Assembly (NCBI GenBank): GCA_023053575.1
Contig: JAKZAP010000006.1
Location: 11,851,280 to 11,915,279 of the forward strand
Length of the DNA stretch: 64,000 nucleotides
From: Branchinecta lynchi
Taxonomy: Eukaryota > Arthropoda > Branchiopoda > Anostraca > Branchinectidae
Direction of reading: 5' to 3'
The position numbers were made by a program, and so were the translations under genes. The stretch's first letter is position 1. The number at the start of each line of letters is the position of its first letter. Positions 12,308-23,559 of this stretch are shown one piece after another. The notes beneath the pieces are model-generated. The model saw nothing but the letters and a program-made list of their open reading frames with translations. It was not told the origin of the DNA and ran no database searches.

Positions 12308-13241
12308 CTAGAACCAGAAATAGACTGTATGTGTTCACGTACATCTATATTTACCGCGAAACCAGTCGAAGAGAACAAAGAAAGAAGCGCAGTACATAGA
12401 AAATACAAAAGAAAAGACAAACAAGTAAACAGACACAAACAATGCTACTCCGTACCAGTGTATTCATGATACGAATAAAAAAAACGACTTTTGCAACTAG
12501 TGATTCATTGCATTTCTGTTCGAGGCTGGCTTGGTCGGTTGCTTAATTTCCGTAGTCAAAAGGCACTCGCAGTTCACGGTTTGTTTAATTAGCGTATTTT
12601 CGACTTTCGACTGAAGAGAAGAAAAATAAACATAATGGCGGAACGATTAAGATGCAGATTTTGAAATTTTTGCATTAATCTGAGATGAGAAATGTCAATG
12701 TTTCAATGTATGAATTATTTCGTAAGGATAGGCTCTAGCATTATTTCGAACTCGACATCATTTAGCAAACTTTTACTCGCATCCACACTATCAGAAGTTT
12801 GGTAACGTTTGACACAAGGATATGCCATTTCAACTGACAAAACTTTCGATGTTATCCGCAAGTGAATATTCCCATCATGATTTTTTAATATGTTGTAAGT
12901 AAGTAAGTAGCTCGATCAAAAGCGAATATGTAAAAAAAACAAAACAAAAAAAAACAACAACATAAACAAATGCATACAATTGTTCATTCTTCGGCTCTTG
13001 TTAAAAGTAAAAAAAGACCCATAACATGGTTTCTATAACATTAACAGCTATTGTGTTGTCTATTATCTGTTGAAACTGAGCATTCTTTAGGGCGCTTTGA
13101 AATTTCTGACAGTGCAATGATCCAAAATATCCTTGATGCTATCCCATTGAAGAAATAAAAAATGTGAGCAAGCTCCTTTCGTGTCAGCTATACGTTTGGA
13201 CAATATCTCATTCTGATGACTGAAGCAAATAATGAGCTCAC
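12308..13241. other. NUP210 intron between exons A and B
   Basis: A/T-rich, with A-runs near 12930-12960; no repeat or gene recognised. Confidence 0.5.
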
Positions 13242-13396
13242 CTTCTCCCTCAGCTAAAATGAAAGCGGTGGCTTTCTGCTTGGCTAAAGAGGGGCTGGCC
13301 AATGGGGCAAGGGAGACAATGGCAGAATTCGAACAATCTCTCCCTTCAACATTACCATCAAGAACAACCTGGATTAAGTCAGGTCTCGATGATCTC
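13242..13396 (-). CDS. NUP210: NUP210/gp210, N-terminal luminal exon (exon A)
   Basis: NUP210 (gp210) is a large single-pass glycoprotein of the nuclear pore membrane; most of it lies in the perinuclear lumen as immunoglobulin-like repeats. This 155-nt exon encodes a segment reading RPDLIQVVLDG...CSNSAIV...TAFILAEGE, which lines up with vertebrate NUP210 near its N-terminus (human STRPEVASIEPL...CSQKAVV...SIIFAED). On the minus strand it starts after a pyrimidine-rich stretch ending in CAG and ends before GTGAGC. It enters with one base of a codon and leaves with one, which fits the next exon at 12307. The exon before it, which should carry the signal peptide, was not found; it should lie between 13.4 kb and the CKS1 gene. 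Assignment rests on remembered family sequence, supported by four collinear exons. Confidence 0.82.
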
Positions 13397-13828
13397 CTGG
13401 AAAAAAAGATAAAAGATAAAAGACAGCCTAAAAAAAACGCTGACCAGCTTAAAACTAACATTAGGCTACTCCGTGTGTTGTGTTCTATATATTAAATACA
13501 CCTGTTTTGTATGTGTTATTTTTTGTAGTGATGGAAAACCAATTATCGGCTGCGTCCCGATACAGTTTTTAAGACAATCTACTCCTGCGGACGCTATTGC
13601 CGCTTTTCGTTTTTCACTGTTATATTTGGAGACAAACTTGTAAACCAGGACAGACATCAAGTTGAAACTTGGCGTACATGTTCGCAGTGGGGTCTAATTG
13701 TGCCTTTTGAGGGTCGGTCTCCCCACGCCCATCACGTTCAGGGGCATTAAGGCCCAGATTGTCAAGTGACTAACGCCCAGCATGTTCAGGGGGCATTAAG
13801 GCCCAGATTGCCCAGTGCCTCGACTTCT

Positions 13829-14180
13829 TAACTTGACCATGGTTGAAGAAAAACAAATAGAATTTTGTTTACTAAAAACCCTAGTGTCTGGAAGTAATTA
13901 TTAAAATTACTCCCCCCCCCCCCCCCCATTCAAGAGCAACTAGGCCCAGACTGCCCATGTGAGTTAAACTCGGGACCTGACAATGGGGTCCGTATTCTAA
14001 GTTAAACTTGACCGTGGTTGAAGAAAAGAAAATGGAATTTTGTGTATTAAAACATCCTTCTGGAAGTAATTATTAGAATTACCCCCCCCCCCCCCCCCAT
14101 TCAAGAGCAACTGGGCCTAGACTGCCCATCTGAGTTAAACTCGGGACCTGACAATGGGGTCAATATTCTAAGTTAATACT
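13829..14180 (+). repeat. Tandem duplication, period about 178 bp
   Basis: Two copies of ACTTGACCATGGTTGAAGAA, TCTGGAAGTAATTATTA, a C run, CATTCAAGAGCAACTAGGCC and GTTAAACTCGGGACCTGACA. Upstream, two copies of TTCAGGGGCATTAAGGCCCA lie at 13737 and 13786. Confidence 0.8.
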
Positions 14181-14550
14181 TCTCACTTGGGCCAAAGTTT
14201 GAGACACTCAAGTCTTTGTAATCTGTGGCAGTCAACACACGAATCATCATTTTTGGGAACAGTGCACTGGAACAAGTCCAAAGTACCTCAGGAAAATCTT
14301 TTCCTAGGGATTTCAAAATTCGGATTTTACAGAATGATTTGTGTATAAAAGTCTATGAGAAAGATCGAAGTGATTTTCATGTGCAGTAGAGGAGGTGACA
14401 TGAAACTAAATTATGTACCTTGAAATGGCACGAAAAAGTACTAAAATTAATTTCCATGGATTTCTAACAAACAAGGAAGTAGGCTTCAACGTTGGCACAT
14501 ACCCTAACACTCAGAACTGTGACCTAAACCGAAATTTTATGTATTATGAC

Positions 14551-15295
14551 CAGTCATACACAAATCCTCAATTTTTGGACATGGTGCCCCAACGTATGGG
14601 CACAGGCACCATGCCCTGGAGCATGGGCATGGTACCCCTGTGAAATTTGGTTTAACCGAGACTGGTTACATACCTAAATAGGGTCTTCTTCTTGTCCCAG
14701 ATCAAAAGATAACTGATTTTACTTTCTATCCAACCTCATTTTCCAATTTACAAAATGTTAGAGCACTTCCAAGATACATAGATTATTTTGGAGGCCACTT
14801 CTCTTCTAGTGGGTTTATCCTATCCTTTTCCAGAAAACTGCTGCTAGGTAGCATGGATGAGGCAAGCTTTTCAATGTGTTCACTGGAGCAAATATTTCCT
14901 TTAGATTGTTTGCCTTTTATTGTATTTATTTTGAGTGATTTTTTTTTTACTTTTTTTTACTCTGACTTTTGACTTTTTGCCAACATTGAAAAGGATTGAG
15001 TAACCTAGTGGCAACTACCTGGAAAAGGATAGAGTAAACCCACTGGGAAAGAAGTGGCCTCTACAAAACTCTCTGTATCTTGGAAGTGCTCTAACATTTT
15101 GAAAACTGGAAAATGAGGCTGGATAGAAAGTGAAATCAGGTATCTTTTGATCTAGGACAGGAAGAAGACCCTATTTAGGTATGTAGCCAGTGTCAGTTTA
15201 ACCAAATTTCACAGGGGTGACATGCCCATGCTCCAGGGCATGGTGCCCCAACGTATGGGCACCATGCCCAAAAATTGAGGATTTGTGTATGACTG
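14551..15295. mobile_element. Fold-back hAT-type element with perfect 8-bp target duplication
   Basis: Ends are CAGTCATACACAAATCCTC and its complement GAGGATTTGTGTATGACTG. Flanking 8 bp are ATTATGAC on both sides (14543-14550 and 15296-15303). The two arms are imperfect inverted repeats of about 300 bp (14551-14845 against 15000-15295) around a central stretch of about 150 bp. They include GGGCATGGTGCCC-type palindromes. No transposase. A small relative lies at 24090-24351. Confidence 0.88.
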
Positions 15296-15622
15296 ATTAT
15301 GACTGACCTATAGGTGTTCCTTTTGACCATTTTTCAAGTGACTGATGTATTTCACTGCTAGCCTGTGGGAAACACTAGGTGCTTTCTGGTCTGTTTTCAC
15401 AAGTTTATGGGTACAAAGAGATTGCACCACTGTACCAAATGAAAACAGATATTTTTCACCATCATCAGAAAAGGCAGAACAAAGAATTTCACATTAGGAC
15501 GTACGGTACAGTAATTTCGACTTTCAGAATGAAATATGAGAGTTTGGTGTACATTACATTTCTACGACCCTTTCTTGTTTGAAATACAGTTTTGAAATGA
15601 AGTACTTGCATTTTAGAAGGCT

Positions 15623-17040
15623 TTTTTGGGATCCCAAAACGTAAGTGGAGGGATACCAATGACATCGCAGAAGTTGTCCGTCTGTCCGTCCGTCCGTCCG
15701 TCTGTAAGCACGATAACTCTCGAAGGGAATGAGATATTTTGATGAAACTTGGTGTGAGGGTTCGTTGGGTCGTCGGACCAGTCAAGTTCGTAGATGGGCT
15801 TTGTAGCTCTACATTTAGGGGTGGGGGAGGGGATTCAAATTAAGGGACAAACAAAATATTTTGAAACAGCTAATGTGATAGTCGATTATGGGGTAACAAG
15901 ACATGCTGAACACGATGGTGAAAATTATTTTGTCATCGGACAAGTAGTTCGCCCGGAATCCGGCCAAAACCGGAAAGTTTGTTGAAAGTAAAAGTTTTAT
16001 TTGAAGTTGATTAGATGTTCGATTTAGGGGTAGGAAGACATGCTGAAGACGATGGTGAAAATTATTTTCTCGATGGACAAGTATTTCGCCCGGAATACTG
16101 CCCAAACAGGAAAGTTTGTTGAAAGTAAAAGTTTTATTTGAAATTGATTAGATGTTAGATTTAGGGGTAGGAAGACATGCTGAAGCCGATGGTGAAAACT
16201 ATTTTCTCGACGGACAAGTATTTCGCCCGGAATCCGGCCCAAACCGGAAAGTTTGTTGAAAGTAAAAGTTTTATTTGAAGTTGATTAGATGTTCGATTTA
16301 GAGGTAGGAAGACATGCTGAAGACGATGGTGAAAACTATTTTCTCGACGGACAAGTATTTCGACCGGAATCCGCCCAAACTGGAAAGTTTGTCAAAATTA
16401 AAAGTTTTATTTGGAGTTGATTAGATGTTCGATTTAGGGCAAGAAGACATGCTGAACACTTACGTGAAAACAATTTTCTACCCGGACATGTAGTTCGTCC
16501 GGAATCCGGCCAAAACCGGAAATCTGTTGGAAGTCAAAGTTTTATTTCTAGTTGATTAGATAAGCGATTTAGGGGTAAGAAGAGATGCTGAGTCCCTGTA
16601 TGACAATCATATTTTACCCGGACATATAGTTCGACCGGAATCCGGCTGGAATCCGAAAATTTGTTATAAGCTAAATTTCTATTTGAAGTTGATTAGATGT
16701 TCATTACTGGGGAAAGAAGATACCCTGATTTCGTCTTTGAGCTTTCTTTTTTTTGCCGGACAAGTAGTTCTGGAGTTCGGCCGGAACCGGGAAATTGGCA
16801 GAAGTGGCAGGAAGTTTTCGTCAAAACAGATACGACTTATAGGGGTAAACACACATGCTGAATCCAAATCTGAACTTGGTTTTCTCAGGTGATTAGCTAT
16901 TTGGCCTTAATCTGTTTCTGAATTTTAATTGTAAAAATGTTCAAGGAGTCTGGCGAAGACTGGATCTGGCTAAGATAAGACCCAGTTGTCTGGATCAAAT
17001 CTTAGATTTTTAAGATCCCATCGACACCTTTGGTCTTGTT
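15623..17040 (+). mobile_element. Family 1 element, copy b (reference copy)
   Basis: A non-autonomous repeat with no credible protein. Head: TTTTTTGGGATCCCAAAACG, then a (CCGT)n run near 15680-15700, GATGAAACTTGGTGTGAGGG and a conserved block to about 15890. Core: units starting at the shared ACATGCTGAA motif at 15901, 16038, 16175, 16312, 16447 and about 16583, so the period is 135-137 bp. Each unit carries CCGGAATCCGGCCAAAACCGG and GTTGATTAGATGTTCGATTT. Later units are more diverged. Tail: GGAGTCTGGCGAAGACTGG, a degraded GATCCCA, and CCTTTGGTCTTGTT. Confidence 0.9.
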
Positions 17041-17112
17041 GGGAATGTAATTACTATAAATGAAGTATGGATGATGAACGTAAGTGTAGTGTTTTCAAGA
17101 TTTGAAGTAAGT

Positions 17113-17431
17113 GTTTTCAAGATTTGAAGAGGCGATGGTGAAAACTATTTTCTCGACGGACAAGTATTTCGACCGGAATCCGGCCCAAACCGGAAAGTTT
17201 GTCAAAATTAAAAGTTTTATTTGGAGTTGATTAGATGTTCGATTTAGGGCAAGAAGACATGCTGAACACTTATGTGAAAACAATTTTCTACCCGGACATG
17301 TAGTTCGTCCGGAATCCGGCCAAAACCGGAAATCTGTTGGAAGTCAAAGTTTTATTTCTAGTTGATTAGATAAGCGATTTAGGGGTAAGGACAAGTAGTT
17401 CTGGAGTTCGGCCGGAACCGGGAAATTGGCA
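17113..17431 (+). repeat. Family 1 fragment against the assembly gap
   Basis: Repeats parts of copy b almost exactly (compare 16329-16575), then jumps without transition from AGGGGTAAG to GACAAGTAGTTCTGGAG just before the Ns. This is either a real deletion derivative or a misassembly at the gap. Confidence 0.75.
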
Positions 17432-17531
17432 NNNNNNNNNNNNNNNNNNNNNNNNNNNNNNNNNNNNNNNNNNNNNNNNNNNNNNNNNNNNNNNNNNNNN
17501 NNNNNNNNNNNNNNNNNNNNNNNNNNNNNNN
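17432..17531. other. Assembly gap (100 N)
   Basis: Exactly 100 N; round-number gaps usually mean unknown length. Both sides lie near family 1 copies, so a collapsed repeat array is likely. The reading frame that crosses it is not a gene. Confidence 0.98.
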
Positions 17532-17813
17532 TTTTCGATTTCCTTCAGCGCGAGTTTTCTTTGGTCAATATGTAATAAGTTTATCTTAATGCCTTTTTCT
17601 CCTAGCAAAGCAACCAAGTTTGAGCAAGAACAGAGATTCAACTAACTGTATGCTGATCTAAATTTCCGTGTTCTTTTTAGAGCGAACTCGTGTAACACCG
17701 ATCCCTGGAAATTAGAGTTTCCTTCTTTTTTTCTTTTACGAAATCCCAAATATTTTGTAGAATCAGATTTCTCTTTTTCTCTAGTATTTATGTTGCCTGC
17801 CTGTTTTTGGGAT

Positions 17814-19260
17814 CCCAAAACGTAAGTGGAGGGAAACCTATGACATCGCAAAAGTTGTCCGTCTGTCCGTCCGTCCGTCCGTCCGTCTGTCCGTCCGTCC
17901 GTCCGTCCGTCCGTCCGTCCGTCTGTAAGCACGATAACTCTAGAAGGGAATGAGATATTTTGATGAAACTTGGTGAGAAGGTTCGTTGGGTCGTCGGACC
18001 AGTCAAGTTCGTAGATGGGCTTTGTAGCTCTACATTTAGGGGTGGGGGAGGGGATTGAAATTAAGGGACAAACAAAATATTTTGAAACAGCTAATGTGAT
18101 AGTCGATTATGGGGTAAGAAGACATGCTGAACACGATGGTGAAAATCATTTTGTCATCGGACAAGTAGTTCGCCCGGAATCCGGCCAAAACCGGAAAGTT
18201 TGTTGAAAGTAAAAGTTTTATTTGAAGTTGATTAGATGTTCGATTTAAGGGTAGGAAGACATGCTGAAGACGATGGTGAAAATTATTTTCTCGACGGACA
18301 AGTATTTCGCCCGGAATCCGGCCAAAACCGGAAAGTTTGTTGAAAGTAAAAGTTTTATTTGAAATTGATTAGATGTTCGATTTAGGGGTAGGGAAGACAT
18401 GCTGAAGACGATGGTGAAAACTATTTTCTCGACGGACAAGTATTTCGCCCGGAATCCGGCCCAAACCGGAAAGTTTGTTGAAGTAAAAGTTTTATTTGAA
18501 GTTGATTAAATGTTCGATTTTAGAGGTAGGGAGACATGCTGAAGACGATGGTGAAAACTATTTTCTCGACGGACAAGTATTTCGACCGGAATCCGGCCCA
18601 AACCGGAAAGTTTGTCAAAATTAAAAGTTTAATTTGGAGTTGATTGGATGTTCGATTTAGGGCAAGAAGATATGCTGAACACTTATGTGAAAACAAGTTT
18701 CTACCCGGACATGTATCGTCCGGAATCCGGCCAAAACCGGAAAACTGTTGGAAGTCAAAGTTTTATTTCTAGTTGATTAGATAAGCGATTTAGGGGTAAG
18801 AAGAGATGCTGAGTCCCTGTGTGACAATCGTATTTTACCCGGACATATAGTTCGACCGGAATCCGGCTGGAATCGGAAAATTTGTTATAAGCTAAATTTC
18901 TTTTTGAAGTTGATTAGATGTTCATTACTGGGGAAAGAAGATACCCTGATTTCGTCTTTGAGCCTTCTTTTTTCGCCGGACAAGTAGTTCTGGAGTTCGG
19001 CCGGAACCGGGAAATTGGCAGAAGTGGCAGGAAGTTTTCGTCAAAACAGATATGACTGATAGGGGTAAACTCACATGCTGAATCCAAATCTGAACTTGGT
19101 TTTCTCAGGTGATTAGCTATTTGGCCTTAATCTGTTTCTGAATTTTAATTGTAAAAATGTTCAAGGAGTCTGGCGAAGACTGGATCTGGATAAGACAAGA
19201 CCCAGTTGTCTGGATCAGATATTGAATTTTTGGGATCCCATCGAAACCTTTGGTCTTGTT
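17814..19260 (+). mobile_element. Family 1 element, copy c
   Basis: Complete: TTTTTGGGATCCCAAAACG at the left, the longest (CCGT)n tract of the window (about 17860-17925), about seven tandem units from 18117 onward, and an intact tail GAATTTTTGGGATCCCATCG followed by CCTTTGGTCTTGTT. Very similar to copy b, only 770 bp away, in the same orientation. Confidence 0.9.
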
Positions 19261-20089
19261 CCTCATCTACCCTCGTCCCTTGCCCAAATCTGAAAAATAC
19301 AATTCAATAGCCTTTGCCAACTTTGCGGTAATACCCTCCAGCTTGAGGCTACGAAACTTGCAGACCGGCCGACTCCGTTGCTTGCTTTGCTCCGTCACCC
19401 CTTATCTTCGTCCGGCTCTTTTGAATAATTAACAGTCAAGATGGGTTTGAATAATTAAAAACTCAGATGGGGATGCTCAGGAGAATAGTTGCGAAAACAG
19501 ATTTATGTACCTTCTTTTAGAGCGATGGTTTTAGATGGTAGTTGGATGGGGGGGGGGGGGGGGGGGGGGTCCGAGAAATGTATTGACATATGTATAAATC
19601 AAACCGATAGAGATAGTGGGGTGAAAACTGGCAAATACAATCGCCATCGGCCCGAATTGTAAGATGTGAGATCTGGACCAGGTACGACCTCTGTGGGGGG
19701 AGGTTGTTGGTGTATACTGTTGTAATTACATTCAGACAATGGCTAAAAAATGGATAGGTCAGCTACGGTGCTTCTGACAGCAATATTGCGGCCCTTCTTG
19801 GCAAGGGTCCTCGTCAAGCTGTGTAATGTCTAATAAATCACCTTGAAATATTCAGTTAATAAACAGGATTTGTAATATTTTTCAAGTTCAAGTTTAATCG
19901 GATCAAACTTGACTTGTTTAATCCGATTAAACATTCGCAAGTTCACGTTAGATTTGATAAATATGAAAAATGCAACTTTTGTACTCCGTCATTTTCTTTT
20001 TGAAATGACGGATGATAAATACATAAAATTAAGTATTCGAGTTCTAACGTAGCTTGTATTTTTGAATTGACAATGTAACCACCGGAGGC
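19261..20089. other. Unassigned DNA
   Basis: Holds a long G run (19548-19569) and one GCGGCCCTTCTTGGCAAGGG piece near 19790. No gene seen. Confidence 0.5.
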
Positions 20090-20180
20090 GTTACTAGCCA
20101 AAAATTTTAGGGGAGGGGAGGTATTTATCGACTGGCTCTTAATTTTTTACAGACTGTTTTTCAGAAGAATTTTCAGAACA
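20090..20180. repeat. Left-end fragment of the 50203 MITE family
   Basis: GGAGGCGTTACTAGCCAAAA, a G-rich stretch and TTTATCGACTGGCTC match the left end; the rest is missing where a family 2 repeat begins. Confidence 0.6.
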
Positions 20181-20500
20181 ACGGACCATTTTATGGCACT
20201 TGCCCTTCGGCAAAGTCGGCGATCACACTGTCTGTCCGTCCGTCGGTCTGTCGGTTCGGGTTTTGCTACTCCGTGCACTTCCATAAGCTACATAAGCTTG
20301 GCAGGCATATCAGTAGCACCCAAATGATTAGGCTGGAAATAGTCGATTTCCCGATCCAAGCATCGTGGGGGGGGGGGAGGGGGAATCCGGATCTTGGGGC
20401 ATTTATAGCTACTGAACGGATGATCGATTCTTAATGAAACTTGGCATTTGGAAAGACTTAGCGTCTCAAGCGACCCAAGCCCCCCCCCCCCCCACAAAAA
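20181..20500. repeat. Family 2 repeat, short copy
   Basis: TATGGCACTTGCCCTTCGGCAA (stem TTGCC, loop CTTC), a CTGTCCGTCCGTCGG tract, CTTGGCAGGCATATCAG, and GATGATCGATTCTTAATGAA with ACTTGGCATTTGGAAAGAC. Confidence 0.65.
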
Positions 20501-20989
20501 AAACATGCAAGTTTTTATAACCGTTAACTTCTGATCTGTCTTTTTTACTTTTTTAATCCGACCCGAGGCCCCCCCCCCCCTCCGAAATAACCCTAAACGT
20601 TACGCAATTGCGATGTGACGTCAGCGTCAAGACCTAATTCCCTCTAATGACCTGTGAAAATCAGATAAACATCGCACAGTAGTCCTTTGCTTTGACCTGT
20701 TTACCGACCGAAACCCTTTCTGAATCTGCCTGTTATAATGGGTTTGGACTAGCGTCCCCTTAACTAATTCTCACGAGCGCGAAATTTTTCACACGGGTTG
20801 GGAACTGATAAAAATCAAACCGATACTTGATTACGGTTGTCCAAGGACCTGAGTCGGGAGTTGCGTAATCTTTAATTTGTTAAAGGGTTATGGGTTAATT
20901 ATAGCGGAAAAGTTTGTTGAACAGGAAGAACAATTCCAAGTAGGCTATTGTTTGCGGTCAAACGGGTGGGACAGCAGTTGCGATAGGAG

Positions 20990-21600
20990 CGCCGATTCAT
21001 TTTGGTTCGTCGAGTGTTTTGCGTACTAAAGTAGTCCAGAACGAAACCATATCCTGATAGTCAATTCGAGAAGGAGGCAAGACAATCTAAATACTCGACG
21101 GAGCGGCTTCCATCCCGGTTGGAAAGTCTAGGCCGATCGTGAGTCAAAAGTACGGCGGAAAAGATTGCAGCGGCGAATGCAAATCAGTTACGCTTAAGGC
21201 GGCGTCACGCAGTACCAAGAGTGACGGCGAGCGAGTATTTAGTGGCACTATAAACTCGTTAAGGTTGATTCCCACCAATCGAGCAAAATATCAGGTTCCG
21301 GTTCACCAGCCGTCATGCATGCTGCTCAATATTATCAACTTGTGACGACGATGAATAGCATGCTGGTACGCATGCTGGTACAGCAGAATGGAGCACAAGG
21401 CGTTTCTGATCCGATGCCTAAACTGCTGGAACTCAGCGAGCGCCAACTCTTTTCTCAGCATGTTCGAGTCACGTGCCACCACATTCCCGGAAATAAGTGG
21501 GCAACTCACCTGTATCCTGTGTGGTCTGGTCCGATGCTGGAAGCCATGTCCAGTTCAAGTAGCGACACTTTTGGAGACTTATGATGCTATTAAAGTGCTT
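20990..21600 (+). other. GC-richer unique region with short open frames; no gene assigned
   Basis: Unlike its repeat-filled surroundings, this stretch has CpGs, no known repeat, and overlapping frames of 60-90 codons in two plus frames and one minus frame. The longest (21315-21584) ends MSSSSSDTFGDL. It could be a first exon or promoter region of an unseen gene, or the missing 5' end of NUP210. I recognise no protein. Confidence 0.25.
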
Positions 21601-21637
21601 ATACTTGAGAAGTATTCTGTTATGCTACGTTTATACT

Positions 21638-21788
21638 GCTCCGAGCGTATTTTACGCACGTATTTGGGCTTGGAAAATATCTCTAGCAATACGGACGTAT
21701 TGAGAAATCGGTCCTGTTTGTATATAAATACGTTTGTATTGCTAGAAATCTTTTCAAGCTCAAATACGTGCGTAAAATACGCTCGGAA
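21638..21788. repeat. Palindrome with 60-bp arms
   Basis: CCGAGCGTATTTTACGCACG at the left pairs with CGTGCGTAAAATACGCTCGG at the right. The arms continue through CAATACGGACGTATT and AATACGTTTGTATTG around a short centre. Probably a MITE. Confidence 0.75.
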
Positions 21789-22049
21789 TTTACACAGTGC
21801 GGAAACCCACCATTACAGAGGAGGCGTACCGCAATCAAGTTCGGGAAAGGCAGAAGAGAAGATAATAAAGCGAATTTCAAACTAATTAAACAGATTTCCT
21901 GTTCCGAACGCAAATAATTCGTCAAACTCGGTTTAAAACTATTAATGATACATCCAGAATAAAAAGCCACAGTTTCGAATTCACTAAACAGCTTTCCCAA
22001 TGACTAAATTTTTCTTCCTTGAGTAATGACTGCGATCATGCAGACGTAC

Positions 22050-22400
22050 ACCCAGAACAAAAGAGGTCGTTATCCCCTTGCTAGATCTATTGCGCCAGCA
22101 TCTGACGCCAAATAGCACAGCAGCCTCGACAGAGTAAAACTACCAATAGATGACACAGCGTCAGAGCCGCACCGCGCTCTGCGGAGTTTTAGCATCTGTA
22201 CGAGGACACATGACCGCCAGGCCAGGCGGAACCGCAAGCTCAGGCGAACACTGGGTAGTCGGATTGGTGGAAAAGGCGGAGATACGGGGTTTGGCTGTAA
22301 AGAGCGAAACCGCAAGTTCAGGAGACTACCCGACGGCCAGATCAGAGGAAACCGCACGAGCGGCAGACGAGCGGGTGATTACAAGAGTGTTCTAGACTGG
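22050..22400. other. GC-rich stretch upstream of CKS1
   Basis: Repeated GCGGAACCGCAAGCTCAGGC-type motifs (22215-22370), many CpGs, 0.7-1 kb upstream of the CKS1 start. Possible promoter-proximal CpG-rich DNA; no motif that I can name. Confidence 0.3.
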
Positions 22401-23110
22401 ATATGTCGTAGTGATACAACAAGCAATGGCCAATTATCCCTATACATATCAGCGTTTGGCATAGGGTATCCAAAAATCAGGGGGTTGTGGTTGACTGGGT
22501 ACAGGTATGTTATTTTGGAAACTGTCTAACTTTGGGTAGAACACAAAAAGATCAAAATTAAACCTAGCAAAATGATTCTGACAAAGAAGCATACCTCAAC
22601 TGTAAAGACATGATCTCGATTTGAAGAGCCTAAAAGTACTTACAAAATCGCTAGCGAGAAAGCGCCAGATACTAAGTTTTTAATTTCGATGTTTTCTCTA
22701 CTAAAAGTATAGGAAAGTCGAGTTAGCATTTCTTTCTGTTTGAATCAATTGCGTCGCTGCCCAGAAGCTGCCAGCCCAGTTTTAAGGACAACAAAATCAA
22801 AATTAATCTAAAGATCTGAACATATCCGCAGAAAATCGATTACTAAGACTAGATGCAACGGAATAAATGATGACATTATGTAGGATTGTAGGATATAGCC
22901 AATTACTATTACAAAATGTTTGTGTTGTGAGGGAATTTCCTAAAGAAAAAGCATTCTTCAATTTACGTTTCAGGAGAAATTCAAAAGTGCTTCGACTTGT
23001 GGTTTTCTACTCCAGTTTCGCCCTGCTGTCAGCCTGCCGTCGCCCTGTTAACCTGCTCATGTCTTCTCTTTGAAAATACTTAATGCTGGTTTTCAAATCC
23101 CCCAGCCAAC

Positions 23111-23172
23111 ATGAGCTTAGTTGACCAGATTCAGTACTCAGATAGATACTCAGATGAAAACTATGATTATAG
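23111..23172 (+). CDS. CKS1: CKS1 cyclin-dependent kinase regulatory subunit, exon 1
   Basis: CKS proteins are small adaptors that bind the C-lobe of cyclin-dependent kinases and phosphothreonine in substrates; CKS1 also serves SCF-Skp2 recognition of p27-type inhibitors. This 62-nt exon encodes MSLVDQIQYSDRYSDENYDY and the first two bases of Arg21, then GTAAGC. It matches the CKS N-terminus (human QIYYSDKYDDEEFEYR). Human Lys11 of the phosphate pocket corresponds to Arg12 here. Start choice: ATG at 23111 has A at -3 and gives the usual N-terminal length. An in-frame ATG at 23084 has a poor context and may lie in an intron, because a pyrimidine-rich run ending in CCCCCAG sits just before 23106. 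Intron 1 (23173-24889) carries two transposon remnants. Confidence 0.93.
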
Positions 23173-23228
23173 GTAAGCCTGCTTTAATCTCTCCTCTATC
23201 TGCATCCTCTATGTCTATATGTCCCCTC

Positions 23229-23559
23229 CAGGGGCATCACACCCCCCCCTAATGTTGTTGACCAGTCAAAAAAAATAAACGAATAGGTACGAAGCTGACG
23301 AAGCTCTGCAATTTTTCATCAAAATAGTTTTTTTTTCATGGATACAGTCGGTATTTCTGAAAATCAGTTGATTTTTCATCGAAACAGTTATTTTTTTCAT
23401 TTCGATTCAGTTTTCGATTCGATTTCATTTTCATTTGTTCAAAACTGTCTTTTTTTTCTTGAAAACAGTCTTTTTTTTCTGCAAAAACAGTCTAAAAATT
23501 ACCGGTCAGTCAGTAAATGCCTTGCCACCCCCAAGAGATTTTGGCTAATAACACCTCAG
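23229..23559. mobile_element. Old hAT-type MITE in the CKS1 intron
   Basis: Ends CAGGGGCATCACACC and GGCTAATAACACCTCAG are diverged versions of the 50203 family ends. Internal motifs GAAAACAGTC and TTTTCATGGATACAGTC agree. No clean target duplication. Confidence 0.65.

Noticed and set aside
13232..13495. Plus-strand open frame of 87 codons
   Set aside because: Antisense shadow of NUP210 exon A, whose minus frame matches the family.
15815..16242. Open frames in tandem units with repeated peptides such as LPLNRTSNQLQIKLLLSTN
   Set aside because: They recur in every family 1 copy with frameshifts and stops, and come from the 137-bp DNA repeat. There is no start, domain or codon-level conservation.
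15895..16600. Regularly spaced direct repeats that could suggest a CRISPR array
   Set aside because: The unit is 137 bp with no unique spacers, the repeats diverge gradually, the host is an animal, and no cas genes are present.
17642..18006. Peptide repeats TDGRTDGRTDGR
   Set aside because: Translation of the (CCGT)n microsatellite of family 1.
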